Assembly: GCA_028274465.1 (NCBI GenBank)
Contig: CM051455.1
Location: 127,321,462-127,385,461, forward strand
DNA: 64,000 bases
Reading direction: 5' to 3'
Origin: Plantago ovata
Taxonomy: Eukaryota > Streptophyta > Magnoliopsida > Lamiales > Plantaginaceae
Made by a program: the position numbers and the translations under genes. Positions 26,927 to 37,264 of the stretch are shown in pieces. How positions within the stretch are numbered: position 1 is the first letter of the stretch; every line of letters starts with the position of its first letter. The notes beneath the pieces are model-generated. The model ran no database searches. It had not been told where the DNA came from and saw only the letters and a list, made by a program, of their open reading frames with translations.

Positions 26927-27106
26927 TAATAAACTAGAAAGGAAAAGAAATAGCATATCGAAGCATCTGCTCCAATCTGGAAATGCCAGAAGCTCCGATC
27001 TGAAGGAGCAGAGGCTTTGTCGGGTGGTATGTAAAAAAGGAGAGCAAAGTTAAGAGAGTGGATTTTTGGAGCAGAAAGTAATAGTATTGTTATTTCATTA
27101 TTTCAG

Positions 27107-27460
27107 TAGTTGGTTAGCATGAGAAGTCTATTCTCTAGAATATTCTTCGCGTCGGGCTTAGCCCATTAGTTAATCAGTCCGGTCCGTAGCTATACTTGCC
27201 TAACAAGTTTGCTACCCCTTTAAATACCATGTAACTTTCATTATTTTAATACAAGTTGATTAGAGTCGAAGTTAGTTCTCTTTCTAGAACTCAATTGTAC
27301 CTGCGGTAGGGTGAATAACCGATATTCGGCTGAGGGAGGGAGAGCCGGGAAGGTAGCTCACGCCTAAGGGGCGGCCGCCCGGTGGGTGGTGCGTCGATCC
27401 TGGCGCCGACGATGTGTTAGGAGGTCAACCGAGATCTCTGATCTCAACCCACGACAGGTT
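27107..27460 (+). repeat. Possible LTR fragment
   Basis: A TTTAAATACC core followed by a GC-rich tract (GGGGCGGCCGCCCGG) and TGGCGCCGACGATGTGTTAG resembles the R/U5 end of an LTR followed by a primer-binding-like TGGCGCC. No partner LTR or TSD was found, so this is tentative. Confidence 0.3.
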
Positions 27461-27698
27461 TATCTTAATTTTAGTGGTTAATTCGTGCTTTTCTATCCGT
27501 TTATCTTAATTCTTGCTGCGAATATGGGTAGATTATATTAATATTCTAAATATAATAATTAGCAATTCCTGATGCTAGTTAGTTTAGGTATTCATCAAAT
27601 AATCAATATATAAAGGAGTAGGTGTACATCATTGTCGTCGTGGTCTCTTTGGTTGGTAGAGCTTGCACGGAAAATTCTATCCTATCTAGTGTAGAAGT
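27461..27698. other. AT-rich spacer, nothing recognised
   Basis: No ORF, repeat or element end is visible between the LTR-like piece and the inner end of inverted arm 2. Confidence 0.5.
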
Positions 27699-28435
27699 AA
27701 CCAGCTTGCACATCCACAAACATTCATTCACATCACATCGATAGTGTTATGTAAAGTTGATGAGACGACAAAATACTATTCTTGCAGTAAGGATTTGGAA
27801 CGAATCATCCCCCACCATTATAAGGAATTGTGATTTGTAAAGATAGTTTTTGTAGCAAGATTATTTATGAATAAATTGGGTTAGCTATTGAGGACTTTAC
27901 GCATCATACGACTATGGTTACTTCTGTCGGATTACTTGATCGGGGAACGTTATCGATTAATAATTTGCGATAACCCTCTAATGAATCTGAGCATAAACCA
28001 TCATTACCACCAAGCCCAATTTAACATGACAATGACCAAATACCCCCGAGTATATTATTAAAAAAATGTTTGGTCATGTGGGGACAATTGCTTTATGCAA
28101 CTTTGTCTTCTTTTTCCCCAACATTTTATATTTACACTTTGGTCCTCCAATTAAAATAATGTATTATGTGCTCAGCATGCAATATTGGCTTATTATGGCG
28201 AACATGGTCATCATTTGTTTTTTATGTCGGACATGGTTTTTTGGTTGTTTTTGTGTCTGAAATTGATATTTTAACTGTTATACACTAGTTTTTTGGTGTT
28301 GGACATTAAATTAGTACATAAGTGTTGTCCAACATTAAAAAAAAAAAAAACAATGTCCAACACTAATTTTAAATTAAAAACAATGTCTTGTTGTTCCTCA
28401 ACAAATTGAAAAAGGAAAAAAAAAAAGTGTAGCTT

Positions 28436-28590
28436 AGAAGCTCCGAATTTGGAGCTTCCATGGAAGCTCTGTTTCATGGCAGTAATTTTTTTTTAATTAA
28501 AAAAGAAAATGGGTGAAGCTAAGGTCCTATCGGAGCTTCCAGATCTGGATCTGGAAGCTCCATGAGCTTCGATGGAAACTTCTTGGAGCT
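28436..28590. repeat. Cluster of AGCTTCC palindromes (arm 2 copy)
   Basis: Contains GGAGCTTCCATGGAAGCTCT and CTTCCAGATCTGGATCTGGAAG, the counterpart of 2118-2275. An A/G-rich tract (GGAGGAGGAAGAAGAAG) follows, as it does after the larger array at 47832-48115. Confidence 0.6.
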
Positions 28591-29280
28591 TCTTTCAGGG
28601 AGGAGGAGGAAGAAGAAGAAAAAGAAAGGGGATGAAATGAGGAAGAAGATCTGAAAAATACTTCTTCTTACATTTGTGGCCCAAAATCATAAGTTGAAGG
28701 GGTGAATTTGTGAAACTCAACAAATTGAGTCCAACATGGGACCCCACACAAAATTTCCTACCCTTCAATCCATTTTTGACTTTATGGTAACAATTGATTT
28801 TGCTCAAACCTTAGGGTAAAATGGACATAATTATTACACCTTAGGTAATAAATCACTTGATCTGGTGGGTACATTTTTTAAACAAAGACTCAGTCTTCAT
28901 CTAATATGCATAATATTCATTAATGAAAATTGATGAGCATGGCGACTATTTGTAATAGTTTCAAGAGAGTAAATGAATATAAATATGAAAGATACTACTC
29001 CCTCCCAATTTTCTTACTTGTCCTAAATAAAACCAAAGCAACAACATCATAAATCATTTGTTTTTTGGAACGGCCAATTTTTTTATTTATTAATTAAATA
29101 ACGAGCAAACTAATGCTCAAAAAGATTACAAAGACACCAAAACCAACATCTAGTTTTAACTGTGATTTTAACAACGGTTGTTACGGTCAAAAACCTAACC
29201 AGAACCTTACGATACAATCAACCCAAGCATCAGAATTTGAACCTCCTAAACCTTGAACCTGAACCTTCTAAACCTTGAAC

Positions 29281-32122
29281 TGATGAAAGCAAATATGGTT
29301 AGGTTTGCCCCTAGGTTGGTGCAGCGGAAATTTCAAATTTTTCTTAACAAGCAGGGTTATCGACGGTCTATTCAAACATACCTGAATATAACACAACTGA
29401 GGTAGATTTATATTTTCCCTCGATCCAGAATGATATCGACGATCCCTCTGTCAGATGTAGTTCAGGATTTTAGGAGTATTCTCCAACTGAATCACCTCAA
29501 TCGGGTTCAAACGAAGCGAAATTGATTTTACAAAATCATTTGGAGTGCAGAAAAAGCCACTCGAGAATTCTATCTGCAAGACAGATGTTAGTACATAACA
29601 ATATAACAATTGAGAAACCAGCTTGATATCCAAAGAGGATGTGATAGTGTATATGTCCTAGAGACAGTCCTTATTAAGGGCATGCAGCCCTTATAGAGGG
29701 CATATATGTACTATTACACAGGTCAACGTAATATAATATATGTTGTTGATTGACTATTGAGTATCGCTTTCATATTTATATTACACCAGGCATGCAGCAT
29801 GTCATATCTCTATTTCTGTCTGTATTGATATTAAACATGTCCCTCGGATAGATGACCGATCACACAGATAGTGGGAGCTATGTGAGTTATCATCTATCCC
29901 AAACTCTCCCTAGTCGAGGTTCATCTCGGATGTAGGGGTCTGAATGAACCAGATGAGACTAGTATGCGTGAAGGTTATACTTGTTTGAGCAAGTGTGAGC
30001 CGATCCCACGGCCACGGAACGGATTGTTGGAATCAAGAAACGTTCCCATAACTGCCGCATAGTTGTTCGAGGGTGATTACCGAACAATGGAAGTACCCAC
30101 CGGACACTCCCATCGATGTATACTCTACACCGAAGTGTCTATGGGAACCGGTAAGTTGTCGAAGTGATGCCAGTCGTCCTTTGGACTTACAGGACTTTAT
30201 CATCACATTTGTTCCCCATATCCTTGGTGGACCCGTCGATGTCAGCTCTGAATAAGCAGTTGACCTAAGACACGATCCAGGATTATGGCTACATACAAAT
30301 GGGATGATAAGTGATTCTGTGAAGGATTCATCTCTCATGTGTAGCACAGGAGAGCACTGCTCATAGTCGTTCATAGTTGTGATTGGTAAAACCGTTGGCC
30401 AGCGTATCAATATTATTATGATGGTCATAATAGATATTGGATTCACCATGCAACTCACTGAAGACGCCCGTGGATGTATTATTGGGATAGACACTTCATC
30501 GATCCTAGATACATTCGAGCAGTCAGATGAAGGGACGTTACCATCGCCGCGTTGAGCCACAGATTCGCAACGAAAAGGTTTGCTTTGAGAAACCTCTCAA
30601 ACGTCCTCATGTATTAATATTGCAAATGGAACCGTCTAGGAATTCCATTTTGCCTAGTCTAGGACTTGCTTAATACAATGAGGCCCTATGGGTCACACTA
30701 TGTGGTGATTCAGCTTATCGAATATCCTTGAAGATGGAATCGCAATTAATTTGGAATTAATTGTGATTATGGATTATAATTGATTTGGAATTAATTATAA
30801 TATTTGGTGGCTCAATTAATGATTTGGATTATTAATTGAATTGGCTAATTAATTGTATTTTATGTAAATACAATTAAGATTATATTTTAGAAATATAATA
30901 GAGGTTTGATTTGAAAGGATATGTTAATTTAGAATTAACATATGCACATGGGCAAATCTACTTGGAGTTTGAATTGCCTTAGAACTATAAGTGGGTCCCA
31001 AAATCGGGACCACCTATCACCTTAGACGCGCCGCGCGGATGGAGTAGGGGAAGGAGTTCGACTCCTTCCTCTATTAGAAGTCTAAGGGATAAGTTAGATT
31101 TTCCTGATTGAGTTTCAATTTATTGGGAATGAATCTAAACTTGAAATTGGTTTCCTAGTGCGATAAGAATTAGATTCTTATTCCTTTATGAAGTCTAATT
31201 GCTTAGCTTAGGCTTCTATTGACTACTAATATAATAGGACTATTAGAGAGCTTTTGACAAGATTTTCACACAGTTGAAGAATCAATTCTTAGAGAATATT
31301 CTACCTTTCTTAGAGAAAACAAAAGCTTCCCCACCTCACCTAAGCCACGCGCGCGCCACCTACCGGAGGAATTGCCGCCCCATCTTCTTGGCCACACAAA
31401 GAATATCCTAGCATTCTTTCTGATAGGCTGTCATCCATGGATACCAAGGTTGAGGTTCTAGGAGCTGGAAACTAACTTTTATTGTCTTGCAGATAATCAA
31501 AGTATTGAGATATCTTCGACTTCGACGAAGGAGAAGATACACCGGATTATACGAAGACTTGAAGCTGCTTTGGAGTAAGGTAGCGGGACGGGTCTAGGAG
31601 TCATACATTAAACAAGTCTTCTAATTGACGTGTTAAATATATACGACATTACATAATCAATAACCTGTATGTTAAGAAATTTTTGAAATTCCGCTGCGTT
31701 ACCCTAGGTGTAACTCTGACTGTATTTTCTTACAGGTGGTGGAGTTCTTGGGTGTTTTCTCCAAGCGCTACGTATCTCCTAAAGAATCAAACCCGAGTAG
31801 TCGTTAGCGTGGCGGGCGGCAGTTTGGTTAGGAGAGGGAGAGATTCCGTCCACAGAGAACAAAATGATTAGTAATCGAATGATTTTCCCAGCTCTCTAAT
31901 GCCTCTATTATAGTGTCTATGAAGCCTTTAGCAACCATCAAATCCTAAAGGAATAAGAACTCTTTCTTATTGCACAAGTAAAATCTGTCTAGATTCATCC
32001 TAATCTTCAATTAGGAAAACTTACCCCTCACGTATAGGGAGAATGAGTGCCAACTGCTGGAGTAGGGAGTGTGGGCCCACTTTGGCCCACATCAAGTTTA
32101 GATATTTAAATTCAATTAAAAT
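29281..32122 (-). mobile_element. LTR family A, minus orientation, interrupted
   Basis: 29281-29641 and 31735-32122 together are the inverted counterpart of the LTR piece at about 664-1431. It starts TGATGAAAGC after ...CCTTGAAC. It is split by the 29642-31734 LTR and cut at 32123 by a CACTA end, so its far end is missing. Confidence 0.7.
29642..31734 (+). mobile_element. Solo LTR (family A), about 2.09 kb
   Basis: Runs from TGATAGTGTATATGTCC to TGTATTTTCTTACA, with TG...CA ends. It is flanked by GGATG on the left and GG-TG on the right; arm 1 has a single GGATG at the matching site, so the right copy lost one A. No internal retroelement sequence accompanies it, so it is a solo LTR left by recombination. 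It is inserted in an older LTR of the same family in opposite orientation. Confidence 0.8.
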
Positions 32123-32208
32123 CACTACAAGAAATACAGCTTTAGCGACGGATCATTAGATACGGATGGCATCCGTCGTTAAATAGCGACGGATCGCTAC
32201 GCGTAGCG
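32123..32208 (+). mobile_element. CACTA end (partial; runs into gap)
   Basis: Starts CACTACAAGAAATACAGC after ATC and carries AGCGACGGAT subterminal repeats up to the gap. The arm 2 sequence that should resume after the element is not found on the other side of the gap, so the element's extent is unknown. Confidence 0.85.
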
Positions 32209-32308
32209 NNNNNNNNNNNNNNNNNNNNNNNNNNNNNNNNNNNNNNNNNNNNNNNNNNNNNNNNNNNNNNNNNNNNNNNNNNNNNNNNNNNNNNNNNNNN
32301 NNNNNNNN
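32209..32308. other. Assembly gap (100 N)
   Basis: One hundred N, inside a CACTA subterminal repeat array, a typical place for short-read assembly to break. Confidence 0.99.
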
Positions 32309-32649
32309 TATAGCAAAAATCACCATCCACAAAAACTAACTCTGGAATAGAATGAATACAAAAAACTTAGGAATACAAAAATTTAGTAAATGAACACGCC
32401 ATCATATAATTTGCAAAAAACTCCTTCCAACACCGTTCTACCATTTCTTCAAATACAACAACCATCAAGCATCGAAAGCAATTGCCACACCAGTTAAGAA
32501 TCCTCTTCTCTACATTTTGCTTCGTTATTCAACATTTTCAGATACATGTCGCGTTAATTGGACATTCGTGATTCACTTCTATAAAATGTCTAGCCAGGTG
32601 TTACTCGATGGAAGGTCTTGTACTCGGCAACCATCAAACCTTAAAACAA

Positions 32650-33500
32650 AAAATAACATATCATTAGCGGAATGTATACCAGAATACGATGCCTAGATAA
32701 AAAAATTACATTTACAATTCTAATCATATTAGATAAAACTTACAATTAGCATCTCGAACTAGAAATCAGGACTGGCTAGCGAATTGTTGTGATAATTGCA
32801 AGATCAAAACTTTCGTAAAAGCATCCAACATAAAAAAACAATTTAATCAAGAAGATTAGACTAATCAATGAGTGAACAATTTCATCAGAATACAAAAACA
32901 ATGATAAAAACTAACCCAATTAACATCGAGCTTCATCTGTTCAGTAATGTCGTTCAATTCATCATCCCGGAAAATAAAAGACAAATCCGAAGACATGAGA
33001 ACAAAATAAAATATTACTAGCGAATGTATAATAAAATACGGATTGAATAAGAATAAAAAAATACATACAATTCAATTATATTAGATAAAACTTACAATTA
33101 GCATCGCGAAATAGAAATCAGGACTGACTACGAATTGATTAGTGATAATTGCAAGATCAAAGCTTTCGTAAAAGCATCCAACGTAAAAAATAATTTAATT
33201 AGAAGATTAGACTAATCAATGAGTGAACAATTTAATCAAAATACAACAACAATGATAAAAACTAACCCAATTAGCATCGAGCTTCCTTTGGTCAGTAATG
33301 CCGTTCAATTCATCATTCCGGAAAAACAAAGACAAATCTGCAGTCATGAGAACAAAAATTTCATATCATTAGCAAATGTATAATAGAATACGGATTAAAT
33401 AAAAATAAAAAAATACATACAATTCAATGATATTACAGAAATCATGACTGAATACGAATTGATTAGTGATAATTGCAAGATCAAATTCTTATCGAATTCG
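32650..33500 (-). repeat. Tandem repeat, unit about 345 bp, with conserved short minus-strand frame
   Basis: About two and a half copies; markers are ATTAGATAAAACTTACAATTAGCATC (start at about 32728 and 33079) and the CGTAAAAGCATCCAAC word. On the minus strand two copies each encode a near-identical stretch, DLSFIFRDDELNDITEQ (about 32985-32920) and DLSLFFRNDELNGITDQ (about 33335-33270), each followed by KLD.NWV and a GT that could be a splice donor. The differences leave the frame open, which hints at duplicated exons of a gene. I do not recognise the protein. Confidence 0.55.
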
Positions 33501-33826
33501 ACTGATTTCTAAAGACAAATTCGAAAATTGGTAGAGAGGATATAGAATGAGGTTAGCTATATATAATCGTGTTTTAGGGTTTAGAAAATCCTTAATTCAT
33601 GCAATGATTTTTGCTCCGTTTGAATTTTAAAATTACTTACCACAATAAAGCAAAAAATCTAAACATTCCATATATTTTGATTTTCAGCATTGATGAGGCG
33701 TGCATGGAAAGAAAGGAAAGACAATAAAAATTAAGACTTACCAAAATAACTTAAAGATATTGTTACGAACAAAAATATTAAATCAAACACCAATATTTGA
33801 TGTTGTCAATAATGAACAATTGAAAA

Positions 33827-33897
33827 GTTGTGGCTAAGTGGAATGTAGTGATGTTCATGTTATATGCCACCCGGGTTCAATTCCCTCTGGCCATAGC
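33827..33897 (+). tRNA. tRNA-like sequence, unit 1 (degenerate)
   Basis: Begins GTTGTGGCTAAGTGG and ends GGGTTCAATTCCCTCTGGCCATAGC. The B box GGTTCAATTCC is perfect; the A box has changed (TGGCTAAGTGG). The acceptor pairing with GCCATAGC is imperfect, and no canonical anticodon arm is seen. A T6 tract follows a few bases later. Probably a tRNA-derived pseudogene or short RNA unit. Confidence 0.4.
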
Positions 33898-34061
33898 ATT
33901 CTTTTTTAATTAAATGATTTATTCGATTAATCACTGATTAATAATTAATATTCTAGAGTAATTGTTACCGAAAAAAACTTAATTGTTAATATCACCAAAT
34001 TAAAAGCATAAATTAAGTCAAACACCAATACTTGATGTTGTCAACAATGAATGATTGAAAA

Positions 34062-34129
34062 GTTGTGGCCGAGTGGAATGTGGTGATGTTTATGGTATAT
34101 GCCACCCGGGTTCAATTCCCGGCCACAAC
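34062..34129 (+). tRNA. tRNA-like sequence, unit 2 (best preserved)
   Basis: The 5' heptamer GTTGTGG pairs perfectly with the 3' CCACAAC. CCGGG-TTCAATT-CCCGG forms a perfect 5-bp T arm directly before it. A box TGGCCGAGTGG (34066-34076) and B box GGTTCAATTCC (34109-34119) match plant Pol III internal promoters, and T10 (34130-34139) is a strong Pol III terminator starting at the next base. The centre (AATGTGGTGATGTTTATGGTATATGCC, split here only for description) does not form a standard D arm and anticodon arm, so a decoding tRNA is unlikely. The TGGCCGAGTGG box resembles tRNA-Ser/Leu. Expression is unproven. Confidence 0.5.
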
Positions 34130-34296
34130 TTTTTTTTTTCCAGTTAAATGATTTATTCGATTAATCACTGATTTAATAATTAATAATCTAGAGTAATTAT
34201 TAAGGAAAAAATTTAATTGTTACTAAATAAAATTAAAAGCATAAAATATTAAATCAAACACCAATACTTGATGTTGTCAATAATGAAAGATTGAAA

Positions 34297-34368
34297 ATCT
34301 CTGGCCGAGTGGAATGTGATGATGTTCATGGTATATGCCACCCGGGTTCAATTCCCTCTGGCCACAGC
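34297..34368 (+). tRNA. tRNA-like sequence, unit 3
   Basis: A box TGGCCGAGTGG and B box GGTTCAATTCC are both intact. The 5' arm has mutated (ATCTCTGG) against 3' CCACAGC, so acceptor pairing is reduced. A T4 run follows immediately and a longer one after GCGA. Confidence 0.4.
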
Positions 34369-34420
34369 TTTTGCGATTTTCTTTTTTAATTTATTCTTTC
34401 CATGAAAAGATTATTCTTAA

Positions 34421-34973
34421 AATAAAAAACACAAATAATTTAATCACTGATTTATTAAATATCATTTTCAATAATTAAAATTAATTGTGAATGAATAAAC
34501 TAAAAAAATTAAACTGATTTTCGTACAATTGTGTCTACGAATTTAATTTTAATTCCAGAATATATTGTACCTAGATTTTAATTAACATTTTAATTCACCG
34601 TTTAAATAAAAAAAATATTTATTATTAATTTTAAAATTCATTTTGCCAAGAATTTAATTGACACCATAATTCAACATTTAATTAATAAACGATTTATTTA
34701 TAAATTTCGGAATTTGTTTTGTTGTATAATTCAATTAACATATTATTTTTAAATTTCAGAATTTGTTTTGTTGTATAATTCTGGAATTTTTAATTTATTT
34801 ATGGCTGGACGTTTTTTATAAGAGGAAGAAAAATTAAAAATTAGATGAATGAAAACTTACCAAAACAAATGAAATTGAATATTTTCCATGAGCTCAAATT
34901 TTTGCCACATAGTGTGAAAACTCTTGAGAATGAAATTGAGCTCTCCTAGACCCCTACCTTTCATGTATATATA
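34421..34973. other. AT-rich sequence, nothing recognised
   Basis: Over 75% A/T with short repeated TAATTTTAAAAT-type words and no ORF or element end until the Helitron terminus. Confidence 0.5.
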
Positions 34974-35010
34974 CTAGTAATAGCCCGTGGCGATGCCATG
35001 GTATAATTTT
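34974..35010 (-). mobile_element. Second Helitron 3' terminus, minus orientation
   Basis: On the minus strand it reads AATTATACCATGGCATCGCCACGG then GCTATTA and CTAG, followed by T. It matches the end of the 25247 Helitron, including the hairpin (one mismatch in the stem). The body must extend to higher coordinates, but no Rep/Hel coding sequence follows and the 5' TC end was not found, so it is a truncated or non-autonomous copy. Confidence 0.7.
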
Positions 35011-35171
35011 CCTAATGTCTAGATTACTAAACGACATTACAATATAACGAAATTATTTGATGATTATTTGAGTACATCTAAAATCGGTCATGTACTCATA
35101 TCATTGTATTATGATATTGTCTGCTTTGCTCCATTGTATTATGATATTATCTGCTTTGCTCCACACCGTAC

Positions 35172-35721
35172 TGTAACGACCCGACCAGTAAAAGACCGAG
35201 ACTCAGCCTGTTGGGCCAGAGAGGTTACTCATGAGAGACCCACACACGTCTCGCTGATATGATATTATTCGTTTCGGGCCTGACCCTGCACAACTATACC
35301 TTTTATATCACTCAAAAGGTCTCATACCATGTGAGAGTGGTGGTCAAGATATATACCATTTATCTCATTCACTTATAAGCGATCATACTTAAGAGGTGGC
35401 TAGCTCCCACCGCTTATACGGTGTAGCACTTTGCCCCGTATAGCACTCAATTCTTTCAATTCCAGATCATCCGGCTCTAATACCACTTGTAACTACCCAA
35501 CCACTAATGGGCCGAGACCCGGTCCATTGGGCCGGCGAGGTTACTCATGACGAACCCACAAAATGTCGCGATTGTATGATATTGTCCGCTTTGGACTTGA
35601 GCCCGCAAAGATTTAAATTTTGATATCACCTAAAGGCCTCATACCATGTGAGAGTGGTGGTCTAACATATGTACCATTTATCTCATTCACTCATAAGCAA
35701 TGTGAGATGCGAGATATTACA
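35172..35721 (-). mobile_element. Small LTR element (TRIM-like) remnant
   Basis: Two related repeats start TGTAACGACCCGACC (35172) and TGTAACTACCCAACC (35488); the second ends GATATTACA at 35721. Both share CTCATACCATGTGAGAGTGG. Between them, just below the second, GCTCTAATACCA (35474-35485) is the complement of a TGGTATCAGAGC-type initiator-Met primer-binding site with one change. Read on the minus strand this gives 5' LTR, PBS, about 100 bp of internal sequence and a truncated 3' LTR. The small size fits TRIM or a deletion product. Confidence 0.55.
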
Positions 35722-36180
35722 GTTACACAATTTTGTTTTTTGTATCACTTGCAAGGCCTCATGATTGTGTCAGATGCATTACATCTCACTTGTATGATAT
35801 TACCTGTTTTTGACCCGATCTGGCACAAGTTTGATATTTAAATCATCCAAAATACCTCATACCATTTTAGAGTGTATGATTGTACGTCTACTTACATATA
35901 CTTTATGCCACCAACTGATGTGAAACGCCCTTAAGTTCTCAATATCCCCGTCAAACCTCTAGGCAGGGATAACTATGTCATGGAACCAACAATCCGCAGA
36001 CCTTGCGAGTTTAGGGACAATCCCACTCCGATTTCATACGTAAAGACCGATCAAATATTTGATCAAGATAGAACCCCGGGCTGGTACATTACTCACAACT
36101 ACGCCATACGTAATATTGTCCACTTAGAAGACACAAACTTGCTTTTGAAATAACTTAAAAGGCCTCAAACCATATCACTT
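35722..36180. repeat. Diverged further copies of the same LTR/internal repeat
   Basis: Words such as CCTCATACCAT, GACCCGATC, CTCAATATCCCCGTC and GAACCCCGGGCTGGTACATT match the LTR and leader of the 35.2- and 37.05-kb copies at lower similarity. No boundaries could be set. Confidence 0.35.
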
Positions 36181-37052
36181 TGCATATTTGCTTATGTAGT
36201 ATCTCACTCTCTCTCAACTGACGCAACAATTACGGTGGATGCTATCTAAATTCAACTACTACGTACGTAGAATTATAGGGGAAGCAACTACATAACGAAA
36301 TAATTAACATGTTCAACCACCTCGTTTGTAGGAACGATAATAGCTATATATGCATTGAAAATACCAATTAAACTAAATTCATATTTTGAAAGGGCAGACG
36401 TAGAATTTGAGTTACGATTCTTTTTCATATGCATGATCACAAATTATTATAACCATTTTAGTACCGCATGTTATAAACAATGGATTATTTGAAATTGCTT
36501 TTTGTGTCTCTCGAATTTGACACGAACATGCTCTAATATGTATGGCTTAAAATTTTCCCTATTTTCAATCTCGTAGAGCGATGAGTCCGACCGAGTAAAA
36601 TAAAAGTAAGTATAAAAATTATTGATAGAAATAATACTAAATTGGAGAGTGATATTATAGAACTTTACTATTTCCTCCGCCCTAATTTAAGTTTAATATT
36701 TTGTTTTGTTGATGTTTTTGAGATCCAGCTTTACCTCAAATTAATCCTAAATAGTATAAGAAAAATAATTAAAACTTTACACTAATCATAAACCGTATAA
36801 GGAAAATAATTTTAACTTTACACTATTGTGCATGGCTCACATGCACCAATGTTCCATCTGCCAAATTATCTCGTTCGACCGAGACTTGATTTATCCGTTC
36901 TTCCTAACTTGAATGTTCTGCAGTTCCTTCATTTTCTTCCTAACTCTTGGACCAATTCTTCTGATTCTTGATTGTTGTTCTTTTCAATAAAATATGTCCA
37001 ACTTTTTATTCTCATTATGTACCTAATACAGTTCTTGTTTTGGTATGACGCA
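36181..37052. other. AT-rich sequence, possible Stowaway-like end
   Basis: No gene is visible. TTTCCTCCGCCCTAATTTAAG at about 36670 resembles one Stowaway-type MITE end, but no matching inverse end was found. Confidence 0.35.
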
Positions 37053-37264
37053 TGTAACGACCCGACCAATCCGGCCGGCGTGGTTACTCCTGGACGGACC
37101 CACACACGTTCCCACAGTATGATATTGTCCTCTTTGGGTCTGAGCCCGCACGAATTTATTTTTGGAATCAAACAAAAGGCCTCATACCATGTGAGAGTGG
37201 TGGTCTAACATATATACCCTATATCCCAAACACTCTTGAGCGGTGTGGGATGCGGGGCATTACA
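37053..37264 (-). mobile_element. LTR of the 35.2-kb family (3' LTR in minus orientation)
   Basis: 212 bp from TGTAACGACCCGACC to GGGGCATTACA, with TG...CA ends. Directly above it on the plus strand is ATCTATCCCCCTT, which on the minus strand is a polypurine AAGGGGGATAGAT just before the LTR, as expected at the 3' end of a retroelement. Internal sequence follows to about 37560 with no coding region. Confidence 0.55.

Larger units (their letters stand above)
25274..27085 (-). mobile_element. Retroposed unit with 18-bp target duplication, no protein recognised
   Basis: Identical 18-bp direct repeats ATTGTTATTTCATTATTT lie at 25256-25273 and 27086-27103. Read on the minus strand, the unit ends CGAGCATTTCTTATGCTCG (a hairpin), TTTTGTTTTTGAAT, then GACCGCTT and a poly(A), the expected product of LINE-type target-primed insertion. 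Inside, no endonuclease, RT or other known domain is recognisable. Instead there is a GC-rich part with an 18-bp minisatellite and an internal 36-nt A-run, and scattered short frames. It could be a 5'-truncated or non-autonomous LINE, or a processed transcript of a host locus. A fragment of its 3' end recurs at 40917-40990. Confidence 0.6.
27699..32122 (-). repeat. Arm 2 of large inverted duplication
   Basis: Reverse complement of 664-6160 without CACTA-1. It is split by a solo LTR of family A in plus orientation (29642-31734). The arm ends where another CACTA element (32123) has inserted after ATC. Arm 2 preserves the pre-insertion site of CACTA-1 exactly (about 28100-28120). Confidence 0.85.
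33770..34420 (+). repeat. Tandem array of three tRNA-like units, period about 235 bp
   Basis: Each unit reads: TCAAACACCAATA.TTGATGTTGTC, a tRNA-like domain of about 70 nt, a T-rich tract, TGATTTATTCGATTAATCACTG, and AT-rich spacer with TCTAGAGTAATT. The spacer is shared too, so the whole unit was tandemly duplicated rather than inserted three times. Confidence 0.8.

Noticed and set aside
30033..30560. 175-codon minus-strand frame
   Set aside because: It lies wholly inside the solo LTR 29642-31734, has no known motif, and equivalents are broken in the other LTR copies.
33827..34368. Three conventional tRNA genes
   Set aside because: Box A/B and acceptor/T pairing are present but there is no proper D arm or anticodon loop, so no amino acid can be assigned.
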